Source of the DNA: Phocoena phocoena
Taxonomy: Eukaryota > Chordata > Mammalia > Artiodactyla > Phocoenidae
Length of the DNA stretch: 64,000 bases
NCBI RefSeq assembly: GCF_963924675.1
Contig: NC_089225.1
Location: forward strand, 84,851,951-84,915,950
Reading direction: 5' to 3'
Part shown: piece after piece, positions 1 to 9,270 of the stretch
Numbering within the stretch: the stretch's first letter is position 1
Layout: each line of letters opens with the position of its first letter
The notes under the pieces: model-generated
Seen by the model: the letters and a program-made list of their open reading frames with translations, nothing else
Database searches by the model: none
Told to the model about the DNA's origin: nothing
Program-made: the position numbers and the translations under genes

Positions 1-1200
1 AAGGTCCTTTCTGACCCACCTCCTAGAGAAATGGAAATAAAAACAAAAATAAACAAAGCTTTTGCACAGCAAAGGAAACCATAAACAAGACCAAAAGACA
101 ACCCTCAGAATGGGAGAAAATATTTGCAAATGAAACAACTGACAGAGGATTAATCTCCAAAATTTACAAACAGCTCATGCAGCTCAATAACAAAGAAACA
201 AGCAACCCAATCCAAAAATGGGCAGAAGACCTAAATAGACATTTCTCCAAAGAAGATATACAGACTGCCAACAAACACATGAAAGAATGCTCAACATCGT
301 TAATCATTAGATAAATGTAAATCAAAACTACAATGAGATATCATCTCACACCAGTCAGAATGACCATCATCAAAAAATCTAGAAACAATAAATGCTGGAG
401 AGGGTGCAGAGAAAAGGTAACACTCTTGCACTGCTGGTGGGAATGTGAATTGGTTCAGCCACTATGGAGAACAGTATGGAGATTCCTTAAAAAACTACAA
501 ATAGAACTACCATATGTCCCAGCAATCCCACTACTGGGCATATACCCTGAGAAAACCAAAATTCAAAAAGAGTCATGTACCAAAATGTTCATTGCAGCTC
601 TATTTACAATAGTCCGGAGATGGAAACAACCTAAGTGCCCATCATCGGATCAATGGATAAAGAAGATGTGGCACATATATACAATGGAATATTACTCATC
701 CATAAAAAGAAATGAAACTGAGTTACTTGTAGTGAGGTAGATGGACCTAGAGTCTGTCATATAGAGTGAAGTAAGTCAGAGAGAGAAAAAGAAATACCGT
801 ATGCTAACACATATATGTGGAATTTTTTTAAAAAATGGTTCTGAAAAACCTAGGGGCAGGACAGGAATAATGATGGAGAAGTAGAGAATGGACTTGAGGA
901 CCGGGGGAGGGGGACGGGTAAGCTGGGACTAAGTGAGAGAGTGGCATGGACATGTATACACTACCAAATGTAAAATAGAAAGCTAGTGGGAAGTAGCCAC
1001 ATAGCACAGGGAGATATGCTCGGTGCTTTGTGACCAGCTAGAGGGGTTTGATAGAGAGGGTGAGAGGGAGATGCAAGAGAGAGGTGATATGGGGATATAT
1101 GAATACATATAGCTGATTCACTTTGTTATACAGCAGAAACTAACACAACAAAGTAAAGCAATTATACTCCAATAAAGATTTTTTTTTTTAAATAAAAAGA
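1..1200 (+). mobile_element. L1 retrotransposon, 3' end (ORF2 C-terminus and 3' UTR), 5' end outside window
   Basis: This is the end of L1 ORF2 followed by the cetartiodactyl L1 3' UTR. The frame at 333-740 encodes the ORF2 C-terminal region, including the [18 protein letters not shown] zinc-knuckle-like motif (C-x3-C-x7-H-x4-C) and the [14 protein letters not shown] stretch. A 3' UTR follows with the usual 'ctttgttatacagcagaaac' segment, an AATAAA at 1171 and an A/T-rich tail. Near base 57 the sequence reads 'aaacaaagcttttgcac', lacking about 20 bp present in the sister copies at 29.3 kb and 59.2 kb. Upstream of 333 the frame is broken by stops, so the copy is dead. Confidence 0.93.
333..740 (+). 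pseudogene. L1 ORF2 C-terminal fragment
   Basis: This 135-codon open stretch is the end of an L1 ORF2, downstream of the reverse transcriptase domain. The Cys/His knuckle of ORF2 lies near residues 21-38, followed by the conserved [16 protein letters not shown] and [18 protein letters not shown] segments. The ATG at 333 is internal to ORF2, so this is a relic and not an independent gene. Confidence 0.9.
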
Positions 1201-1439
1201 AAACTGGTGTGGACCTAAAAACTTTTAATAGGCGCTTTTTCTTTTTGTAGTTTCTTGCAGTTTGGTTTTTATTAATATCAGGCAATTGGGGACTTTTGAA
1301 GCCATTTACTCTGTATTTGAATTCTCATTGAGTGAGAGTTGCAAGGTAGAGTAAGTGTCTGGTGGCTGTTAACTGAGTCGTGGGTCATTGAAAACGTAGT
1401 GTGCAGGAATGAATTTTGATTTTTAAAAAATGAGTCATT

Positions 1440-1648
1440 GGGCTTCCCTGGTGGCGCAGTGGTTGAGAGTCCGCCTGCCGATGCAGGGGACGCGGGTTCG
1501 TGCCCCGGTCCGGGAGGATCCCACATGCCGTGGAGCGGCTTGGCCCGTGAGCCACGGCCGCTGAGCCTGCGCGTCCGGAGCCTGTTCTCTGCAAGGGGAG
1601 AGGCCACGGCAGTGAGAGGTCCGCGTGCCGGAAAAAAAAAAAAAAAAA
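1440..1648 (+). mobile_element. CHR-type SINE (short form), + orientation
   Basis: This is a tRNA-derived SINE of the cetacean/cetartiodactyl CHR group. A 9-bp target duplication TGAGTCATT at 1431-1439 and 1649-1657 fixes both ends. The head carries recognisable pol III boxes: an A-box-like TGGCGCAGTGG at 1452-1462 and a B-box-like GGTTCGTGCCC at 1496-1506. The body runs to 'gtgccgg' and then an A tail of about 17. Substitutions such as 'cttggcccgtgagccacgg' show it is a few percent diverged from the other copies. Confidence 0.95.
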
Positions 1649-3420
1649 TGAGTCATTAACTTTTGGACCACATGCTCCTCTGTTCCCAGGAACGGAGGGA
1701 CAGGGGCTCGATGCCTGTTCTTTCCAAAGCGTTGCATTTTCCTTGTCCCACCCACTTGAGTTTTGATGCTCTTTGAATTATGGTGTTTGATCTCTGTTCC
1801 TAAGGATTGAAGATTCTACCCATTCTTTCTTTGGATGAGTTGCTCTTGGCTGATGACCCTCGAATTGAAAATGATGTTTCCCCTGTGAACGTCCTAAGTT
1901 TAAATTCAGTGTTCTTCATATGGTCAGTGACTCACATGTGGATAGCTAGTATGATTTATGGAGTTTTGCTGTCTGCAAAGTAAAATTTTCTCGTGGCCCT
2001 TGGGGAAGATGCTCAGAGAGACCCATCCCCTAGACTGTGCTGGACCAGTTGACAGAATCAGGACATGAAGTTCTCTCTACTTTCTTCCAAATGACTTGGA
2101 ATTATAGTGGTGTTATTTTCCATACCAAAGCCCAATTACATGGTGGAAGATTTTTAGTAATTGGGCCCTTTGGATTTTAAATCTTCTCAGGTCAGTGCCC
2201 ACGAGGAAAGCCTTCAGTAGGAAGGACCCTGGGGCTTCGCACAGAAGGTAAATCTGATTTATAGGTGGACCTGGCATTACGTCTGTCACAAATACATTAT
2301 GAATGGGCATTATACACTTTCTGACACACAAATCAACTCCCCCTGGCAAATTATCCCTCCTCCTAATGGATTACACCATTGGAAGTTCCTCATAATATTC
2401 ATCCTAAGTTTTCACTTTTCTTAGTTTCATTACATTGATGAGTATATCCTTTTGCCTACGTCTTACGGGTGTTAGGTACATTAGGCTAAAGTTTATAAAA
2501 TCACCTTACAATTCTCCATCTGGGCCCACTAAAATAGTAAAAAGCAGTTGTAGGTAATAAATGGATGCTGATTTCTGTTCAACATTTATACTATACTGGG
2601 GCACAAGGAATACACCTTTAAGTAGATAAACGTTTTTCTTCTTAAATATGGGAAGTCATCTAAATAGCACTCAACCAGCTTTTCAGTTGTTTAGCTGCCA
2701 TTAAGTTAGGATTTTGTTTCTTTGCTTAGAGAGAATCATGTCCAGTGTCGGTTTCCTTTTTCTTTTTCTTTATCTTTTCCCTGTCTGCCGACCTCTTGCT
2801 ACGTGATGCTTCCCTACAGACTCTGGATCTTTGCTTTTCGGGAGAAACTGTACCTGGACTGGCCTGTCTCTGAACACAGAAGCCAGAGATGCTTTCAGAC
2901 TTGAAAACACAATGATGGGGCCTTCCACCACAAAGTGGAGCTAAATCTGGGATTGCACTCATTTTGGAAAACCGACAATAGACTGTGGTAGGACCTCTAA
3001 CAGAATGGCTGAGGTCAGCAGGTAGGGGTGGACTCACTACCCGTGCACAGAGCCTGTTCTGCCCTGGGAAAGGACCCAGCTGTCATCCTCTCCCCATCCA
3101 GTCTGTAGGAGTGCACACACAAGGGGTCGGTATTTTTGTGTGATCCCAAACAGTTCAGTAATGTTGTAATAAAATGCACACTTCACATCTGTACTGTGAA
3201 ATTCCTAAACCATAATGAATACTGCTTGTTGGCTTCACTTCGTGCAGTGGAATTAACGTTCCCTCATGAATTGGAGCATGGTACTCACTTGTTAACAGCC
3301 TCTTGAGGTAGGCCAGCTAGGTTAATCCAAGTCTGTTTTCTGTGGGTAGTCTAGGATTACATATTTCTCTGCCTGCCTGTGTTACATCTCACCTTCAAGG
3401 TTACTTGTTTCATTTAACTG
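1649..3420. other. Unique intronic sequence, no gene seen
   Basis: I see no recognisable repeat and no convincing exon here. The open frames (for example 2113-2349 on - and 2722-3037 on both strands) are short and lack family resemblance. A pyrimidine-rich tract lies at 2745-2785. An isolated AATAAA at 3169 is not preceded by a recognisable transcript. Confidence 0.6.
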
Positions 3421-3870
3421 GTTCATTCTTTTCATCATCCAGCCTTTACTGAGCATGAAGTATATGCAGGACAACAAGTGTTAACAAAGATCACTGTAGA
3501 AGATCATTATAAAATAATAATCTAGATAGTTATTTTAAAAGATACAATCTAGACTCTCGGAAAATAGGAAGTGACTAGCTCTGTTAAGAGCTTCCCAGAG
3601 GACTTGGTAGTGGGAGAAAAGGGCAAAGGGAAAAGCTGAGGCAGGGTGTGGAAGTGTGAGCGTGCATGGGGGTCAGGGGAGGACCAATGGTGGAGAAGGG
3701 CACATGTGGGGTATGTAAGGATGAAGTGGCCGGAAATGGGGCTGCAAACATGACGATGGTACTGATAACAGTAGACTATGAAAGGCTTGGATGCCATATT
3801 CAGGAATTTAAACTTTATCCTAGTCATTGAGCAGTTTCTGTGTAGAGTAGTAAGATGATTATGTGTGTAT
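3421..3870 (-). repeat. L2 LINE fragment, antisense
   Basis: The segment follows the layout of reversed L2 3' ends. It starts with a 'ttcattc...cagcctttactgagcatgaagta' head and continues through purine-rich text. It ends with 'gaaaggcttggatgccat..ttaaactttatcctagtcattgagcagt', the usual 'gccttgtaggccattgtaaggactttgg' region in decayed form. It is strongly diverged, so the boundaries are approximate. Confidence 0.6.
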
Positions 3871-3958
3871 AAATATATATACATATTCACACATGTAAAT
3901 ATGCACACATACATACATATATCATCTTTTTAAATGCGACATCATTCCAGCCACTCAT

Positions 3959-3993
<35 letters not shown>
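3866..3993. repeat. AT-rich low-complexity region with (TA)16
   Basis: Alternating TATA/ACATA text from 3866 leads to an uninterrupted TA run at 3961-3992. It is a simple-sequence tract likely to vary in length between individuals. Confidence 0.95.
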
Positions 3994-3997
<4 letters not shown>

Positions 3998-4050
3998 CAG
4001 AAAAGAGGCTTTTTTACAAGAGAAAGTAAGAGCATTCCCTTGCATGCGCC

Positions 4051-4054
<4 letters not shown>

Positions 4055-4104
<50 letters not shown>

Positions 4105-4140
4105 TTTCTTTTTCTCTCTACTCACTCTCTTACTCTCTTT
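4055..4140. repeat. (CT)n microsatellite, interrupted
   Basis: A polypyrimidine run of mostly CT with TTT interruptions. It is the sole reason for the open frame at 4044-4292, whose first 30 residues are Ser/Leu repeats. Confidence 0.95.
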
Positions 4141-4299
4141 CCCAGAACTGTTTTTGGACCAGTAGTACTGAAGAAGCTTCCATTAGTTTAGCCAGGGCAA
4201 GTCAGAGGATCACGGAAATGACCCCTACAGAGCAGGAAAGAGATTCTCTCCAGGTGTTTTTCCTACCAAAAGAAAGGTCAGGTTCACTGTAACTACAGC

Positions 4300-4785
4300 A
4301 ACAATAAGAACAACTATGATTTATTGAACATATAAGTATACTCTGTATGTAAGACATGTATTATGTGGTTTACATGCCTCCTACCATTTAGTCCTTACAG
4401 TAACCGTCTGAGGTGGGTACTATTTTTTTTTTTTTTTTTTTTTTTTTTGCGGTACGCGGGCCTCTCACAGCTGTGGCCTCTCCCGTTGCGGAGCACAGGC
4501 TCCGGACGCGCAGGCGCAGCGGCCATGGCTCTCAGGCCCAGCTGCTCCGCGGCATGTGGGATCCTCCCGGACCGGGGCATGAATGCGTGTCCCCTGCATC
4601 GGCAGGCGGACTCTCAACCACTGCGCCACCAGGGAAGCCCTGAGGTGGGTACTATTATTAGCCCTGTTTTACAGGTGAGAAAACTGAGGCTCAGAAGTTA
4701 GCTTGCTCAAGGTCACGCAGCAGATAATGGAATTCAAGCCCAGCCGGTCTGTTCTGGAGTAGCTGCTCCTGACCACCACACCACA
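4300..4785 (-). repeat. MIR SINE, antisense, split by a CHR SINE
   Basis: The two halves are 4300-4423 and 4641-4785. The left half reads 'atttattgaacatataagtatactctg..acatg..tccttacagtaaccgtctgaggtgggtac'. The right half continues 'actattattagccctgttttacaggtgagaaaactgaggctcag..gctcaaggtcacgcag..'. Together they match the reversed MIR consensus, including the core. The younger SINE at 4424-4640 interrupts it, with the duplicated target drawn from MIR sequence. Confidence 0.93.
4424..4640 (-). mobile_element. CHR-type SINE (short form), - orientation, nested in MIR
   Basis: A poly-T of about 25 is followed by the reverse complement of the SINE from 'gcggtacgcgggcc' to 'caccagggaagccc'. The 15-bp TSD TGAGGTGGGTACTAT occurs at 4409-4423 and 4641-4655 with no mismatch. 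The perfect TSD and long homopolymer tail point to a relatively recent insertion. Confidence 0.97.
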
Positions 4786-5951
4786 AGCTGTGCAGGCTAT
4801 AGGGACCATGGCCTCTCAGTGTCCAATTAGAAACTCTTTTTGCAAGTCAGTTTCTGGTTAGAATGGAGGGACGCGGCGCCCTGTAGGAATGATGGTGCTT
4901 TTTTAGGATTGCCTTACTGTTGTGCCTCCCTCTTTGAGCAAATAGTCGTACAAGGAATGTGTAACACCTGCCTTTCTCTTGGTCAGCGTAGTGGCATGGA
5001 TGAGTCCGATGCTGTATGAGAACATCCTCTGATCATTGTAAAATCCTTTATTGATATCGTATCTGTTGATATTCATTCTAAATGTATGTAGGAACTAGAC
5101 AGCAAGCACATTTACAAACAGGACAGATATTTTGAAAATTAGTATTGGCCCCTGAAGGGTCGGCCTCGAGAGCAGATGTGTGCACAGCCCCTCCAAGCCC
5201 AGGGTCAGGTGCCCCGAAGCCAGCCCTTGCTGATCGCCCTGTCCCCCCAGATTTTTTACCCGGTGGAAGCACAGCTGTCACAGTTAATGACCAGCTGTTT
5301 TTTATTTTAACAATGGCTATTAAAGCCCCCACACAAGTATTTCTGTACTATTCCCTCAGCAACTTTGGTACCTGGTTCTCAAGCTTTAATCAGGTCACTG
5401 AACACAGTCTCCAAAGCTGAGCCCCTCCCCCCTCCCCCAGGTCATCACGCAGAGTGAGTGCTTCCGGCTCAAGTGGCACTGTCAGATCTCTGCTGGGTGG
5501 ACTTCACAGAGAAGGCAGAGGAAGGTTAGACGGGGCTCAGGTGGAGTGTTTCTAAAGCCATCTTAGGCAAAGGAGATGAAGCTTTGATGTAGACTTCGGC
5601 TATTTCCAAAGCAGCTTAGAAACAGAGGGGAAAACAATCTTGGTACTGGTCTTCCTGTATCAAAACTTTGCTCGTTGTAGTGTCAGTATTCAGCATACAG
5701 GGAAGCCCAGGAAAGGACCCCTAGGACCTCTTTAACCACTCGGTGCCTCCTCCCTGGTATGGGACTACTGTGGTGCCATCATGCTACGTTCATCTCTTGG
5801 CTCCTACAAGAAACTTGAGCTGATTTTTATTGTTGTTGCTCTCTGTATGTTTGCACCATTTTATATCCTAAGCTGAGTCCTTGATTTTGCAGCAGCCTAC
5901 TAAAAAGCAGTGTGAACTGGCAGGTTTGGGGTATGGTTTGCAGCTGGTCTA

Positions 5952-6284
5952 TCACTTCCTCTTACTGGAAGCTTCAGCTTCAAGTGTGATACAATTATCA
6001 TAGTTTACAGGACCTGAGCTTATATTTGCATCTTTTGAAAAATACTCTTTCCGCATTAATTTTTCGGTAGATGAATAGTCCAATACACTCATTTTATACA
6101 CTTTCTCATCTTGGTATAAATTCATATGGTCCGGTGCTATTGAAATCAGAGCACCGGACCTGATTTCTAAGCACCGAGGTCTAAGCCCTTTGGACAGTTT
6201 TTGGAGATTGAAAACGATGACCAAGTGAATGCAGCCCTGGGTTACAGTAATATCTCTAACCATCCCCTTTACACTCATTGTCAT
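5952..6284 (-). other. Unassigned 110-codon open frame, probably non-coding
   Basis: The frame begins MTMSVKGMVRDITV and ends LEAEASSKRK. It has no low complexity and no repeat relationship that I recognise, which sets it apart from most frames here. I cannot name a family. There is no signal peptide, no clear membrane helix and no visible Kozak or splice context. A perfect 11-bp inverted repeat lies inside it. It could be an old retrocopy fragment, a chance open frame, or (least likely) an exon of an antisense gene. Confidence 0.15.
6128..6160. repeat. Perfect 11-bp inverted repeat (hairpin) with 11-nt loop
   Basis: GGTCCGGTGCT at 6128-6138 is exactly complementary to AGCACCGGACC at 6150-6160. 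The stem is 7/11 G+C, stronger than the surrounding AT-rich sequence. A second 8-bp pair, GAAATCAG (6142-6149) with CTGATTTC (6160-6167), overlaps it, so the two stems compete. Confidence 0.9.
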
Positions 6285-7090
6285 TATTTAGGTTAAAATG
6301 TGTATGGAAGCCACAGTGGTTTTTCAGCATGCACAGATTACTGCAGAAACTTCCTCTATTAATGGAAATTATTAGAGGATGGAATTGGTACTTGAACAGC
6401 AAGTATGACATTAATTATGGGAAAAGCAGTTGTATCTGGCAGTTGGCAAGCATGCGTTATTCTTCAGCTCTCTTCCATGAGTTTGTGTCCAGCCGGCATT
6501 AGAAATCCAAAAGCTTTTTATTTTGGCAAAGTTTTCACAGCATTTGGACTTCTCGCATCTAGATAAAAGATAATTTGGAAAGAAATTATGTTGATGAAAT
6601 TGAAGAATTCAGTAATGAGTTCTGTGTAGATGAATCAATGCCCAATTAAATGATTATATCAAATCCAACTTTAAATGTTGACTTAAAATGATCACATTTT
6701 AAAGAGTTTGAAAGTAAGATGCTATACATCTAATCTGAAGAACAAAGTCCTATTACTCAGCCTGGTAGGGGAATGGACTATTCTGATTGGTCCAAGAGTT
6801 TGATTAATGGAAACTTAGGACAGGAATTACCTGTATGCTGAGAATGAGAATAGTTTGCAATAACCTAGCTTATTTTCATTCCATAGTTCCCTTTCCTTTT
6901 TTGCAACTTTTCTCTGTTTCTCAGGGTTTTATTTTTTTCCTTTTTCCCTGTCTACACCCCTTTTTCAAGGCTTTCTTCTCTATCACTGTTTTAATGTTCT
7001 CACCACCCTCTACAAAATCTGTTTTTCTTTCCCACTGCTACTTTCACCTCTTCTTGTCCCTTCACAGCAGTGAATACAACCAATCAGAGC

Positions 7091-7190
7091 AACATTTGTT
7101 CCTTCATTCATTCACTCAATTAGCATTTATTGAGCCCTTGCCATGTTTAAGGCACTAACTTGACCGCTGGAAGAGCTACCAAAACTACAG
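7091..7190 (-). repeat. L2 3' end fragment, antisense
   Basis: The text 'ttccttcattcattcactcaattagcatttattgagcccttgccatgtttaaggcacta' is the reversed L2 3' terminus: a TCATTC run, then 'tttattgag', then the degenerate 'tgtgccaggcact'. Confidence 0.8.
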
Positions 7191-7854
7191 AAGTAGACAT
7201 CTTGCCATCAGCACAAAAGTGCATTCTTGGGATCCATAAAATGCCCAGTGCAATCAGATCGTTGAGCATATATGACAGGAACAACATAAAGCTGGAAAAT
7301 TAGATGGCTGTCAGTTACTGAGAGCCTTTATTCGCTAGTTAATAGAAAACCATTGACAGGGTGTGTGTGTTTGGTTTCGTTGTTCAAATTAGGTTTCGAC
7401 ACAAGAACATCAATTTTTCAGGAAGTCATCTGTTGTTCTTCCTTTCTCCTCCTCTCGTCTTCATTCATCTTCCTAGAACTGAATTCTGCTGGTATAGCAG
7501 TCGGTTGCAAAATAATTTTGTTAATATAAATGTAGGGCTATTGTGTGTCTGATTCCAGCATTAATGGTAGCATGGGTCTGGTAACTTTGTGAAACTGCAC
7601 GTTGAGGTACATGTTTAGATCAACAGTGATTATTCCCAGTGTGCCCAGTAATTTATTCTATCAGATAAGCTTCTCCTACTAGTGTACTAGTATTATTTTT
7701 GAGCTATTAGAATCTTTTCTAAGCAATTACATACTTAAGGTTCCTAATGGTTTTGATTTATACTCCAGATTCAAGTTTAAATCTCAACTATAAGAATGTT
7801 TCTAGGTTGTTTTTTTTTTTTTTTAAAGAAATGAAAATAAATCAGGACTAAATA
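7191..7854. other. Unique AT-rich intronic sequence
   Basis: No gene and no identifiable repeat apart from a poly-T tract at 7811-7824. Confidence 0.55.
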
Positions 7855-7868
7855 AACAAAAGAGCTTG

Positions 7869-8195
7869 GGACTTCTCTGGTGGCGCAGTGGTTAAGAATC
7901 CGCCTGCCGATGCAGGGGCCACAGGTTTGAGCCCTGGTCTGGGAAGATCCCACATGCTGCTGAGCAACTAAGCCCGTGTGCCACAACTACTGAGCCTGCG
8001 CTCTAGAGCCCACGAGCCACAACTACTGAGCCCGTGTGCCACAATTACTGAAGCCCGTGCTCTGCAACAAAGAAAAGCCACCGCGATGAGAAGCCCGTGC
8101 ACCGCAGCAAAGAGTAGCCCCCCGCTCACCGCAACTAGAGAAAGCCCGCGTGCAGCAACGAAGCCCCGACACAGCCAAAAATAAATTCATTAATT
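7869..8195 (+). mobile_element. CHR-type SINE, long form, + orientation
   Basis: The same tRNA-like head as the other SINEs ('ggacttctctggtggcgcagtggtt') is followed by a different, longer body. That body is built of repeated 'gagcccgtgtgccacaac(t)actgag' and 'agcccg(c/t)gc' units and ends 'gacacagccaaaaataaatt'. A 14-bp TSD AACAAAAGAGCTTG lies at 7855-7868 and 8196-8209. This body type is the older, longer relative of the short SINEs. Internal duplications of about 30 bp are visible at 7975-8060. Confidence 0.92.
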
Positions 8196-8384
8196 AACAA
8201 AAGAGCTTGAAAGGTGCAGTCTTAATAAGACTTAACCAAAGGACAGATGTCATAAAACTTCCTTAAAAACATTTTGATATTATGTATCCTATTATTTCAC
8301 AGGTCTGGTTCAAAAAACTAGGTAGCCATTAGGGAAACATTAATTTTTTTGTGTTAACTGCTACTGAGTAGATGTTTCAGACTT

Positions 8385-8500
8385 CTGTTTCATTGACTCA
8401 ATAAATATTAATGAACAAGGTGATATGCCAGGCCTTGAGACTGTAATGGCTCAAAAAAGAGGCATTGTCTCAATTCTAATGAAGCTTGCAATCTGATGTC
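8385..8500 (-). repeat. L2 3' end fragment, antisense
   Basis: 'cattgactcaataaatattaatgaacaaggtgatatgccaggccttgagactg..gaagcttgcaatct' corresponds to the reversed L2 end: the AATAAATATT terminus, 'tgccaggc', then 'gagcttacaatct'. Confidence 0.7.
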
Positions 8501-8671
8501 TTGTGTAAACCAAATTAATAGACTGACACCATTCATGAATACTGAAAAAAAACCTGTAATACAGCAGGATATTTTTTAACAAAAATAACCTTTTATTAAG
8601 TTATTTTTATTAAAAATTATTTTTGCTGTAACAAAAAATTAACATGTATACGTATATTAATGCCTCCAGCT

Positions 8672-8882
8672 TTTTTTTTTTTTTTTTTTTGCGGTACGCG
8701 GGCCTCTCACTGCTGTGGCCTCTCCCGTTGCGGAGCACAGGCTCCGGACGCGCAGGCTCAGCGGCCATGGCTCACGGGCCCAGCCGCTCCGCGGCATGTG
8801 GGATCCTCCTGGACCGGGGCACGAGCCCATGTCCCCTGCATCGGCAGGCGGACTCTCAACCACTGCGCCACCAGGGAAGCCC
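8672..8882 (-). mobile_element. CHR-type SINE (short form), - orientation
   Basis: Poly-T of about 20, then the reverse complement of the full short SINE. The TSD is the 9-bp CCTCCAGCT at 8663-8671 and 8883-8891. The body is close to the copies at 4.4, 20.8 and 24.3 kb. Confidence 0.96.
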
Positions 8883-9094
8883 CCTCCAGCTATTTTAAAT
8901 AAATATCACTAGGCAATTGGGGTTCAGCTGTGTGGCTATGATGACCATAAGCACATTCAGAGTGCTCACAGACAGTCATAATTTCACGTGTTCCATCTCA
9001 CTGCCAACATAGGTTTATTTGAACTTTCAGGTCTGATGCCTCAGTTCTTTGTTTAAGAAATAGAGCAACAGTAACTATAATGATCACTTCTAAC

Positions 9095-9270
9095 ATATGA
9101 GGCAGCATTAAGAGTGAGACAAGCACTACTTTGGGGTCAGGCAGATCTCAGTTTGGATCTTGTCTTTGCCACCGTATGACCCTTTGGGCAAGTTGCTTTA
9201 ACATCCTCTGAACTCTAGTTTCCCCGCGTGTAAAATGAGGCAGAAATGGAAATGGTCACATTGATTTTAA
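9095..9270 (+). repeat. MIR SINE, sense
   Basis: 'ggggtcaggcagatctcagtttggatcttgtctttgccaccgtatgacc..gggcaagttgctttaacatcctctgaactctagtttcc..tgtaaaatgaggcagaa' follows the MIR tRNA-like head, core and 'tgtaaaatgggg' part in order. Confidence 0.9.

Larger units (their letters stand above)
4786..7090. other. Unique intronic sequence, no confirmed gene
   Basis: No recognised mobile element was found. It contains a 110-codon minus-strand open frame (5952-6284) of unknown status and a strong inverted repeat at 6128-6160, listed separately. The open frames around 5078-5420 overlap on both strands and have no family resemblance. Confidence 0.55.

Noticed and set aside
1452..1506. tRNA gene candidate from A-box and B-box matches
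   Set aside because: The boxes belong to the tRNA-derived SINE head. No cloverleaf with a proper anticodon arm and acceptor stem can be drawn, and the same segment recurs in every copy.
1278..1755. Several overlapping open frames on both strands around 1.4-1.7 kb
   Set aside because: They read through the CHR SINE. The same peptides ([33 protein letters not shown]) recur at every SINE in the window, so they are repeat translations and not genes.
4044..4292. 82-codon frame starting with Ser/Leu repeats
   Set aside because: It is the translation of a CT microsatellite and stops soon after it.
8644..8912. Four open frames with apparent protein conservation to frames at 4.4, 20.8, 24.2, 37.1, 40.8 and 62.6 kb
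   Set aside because: The conservation is at DNA level between SINE copies and extends equally in all frames.
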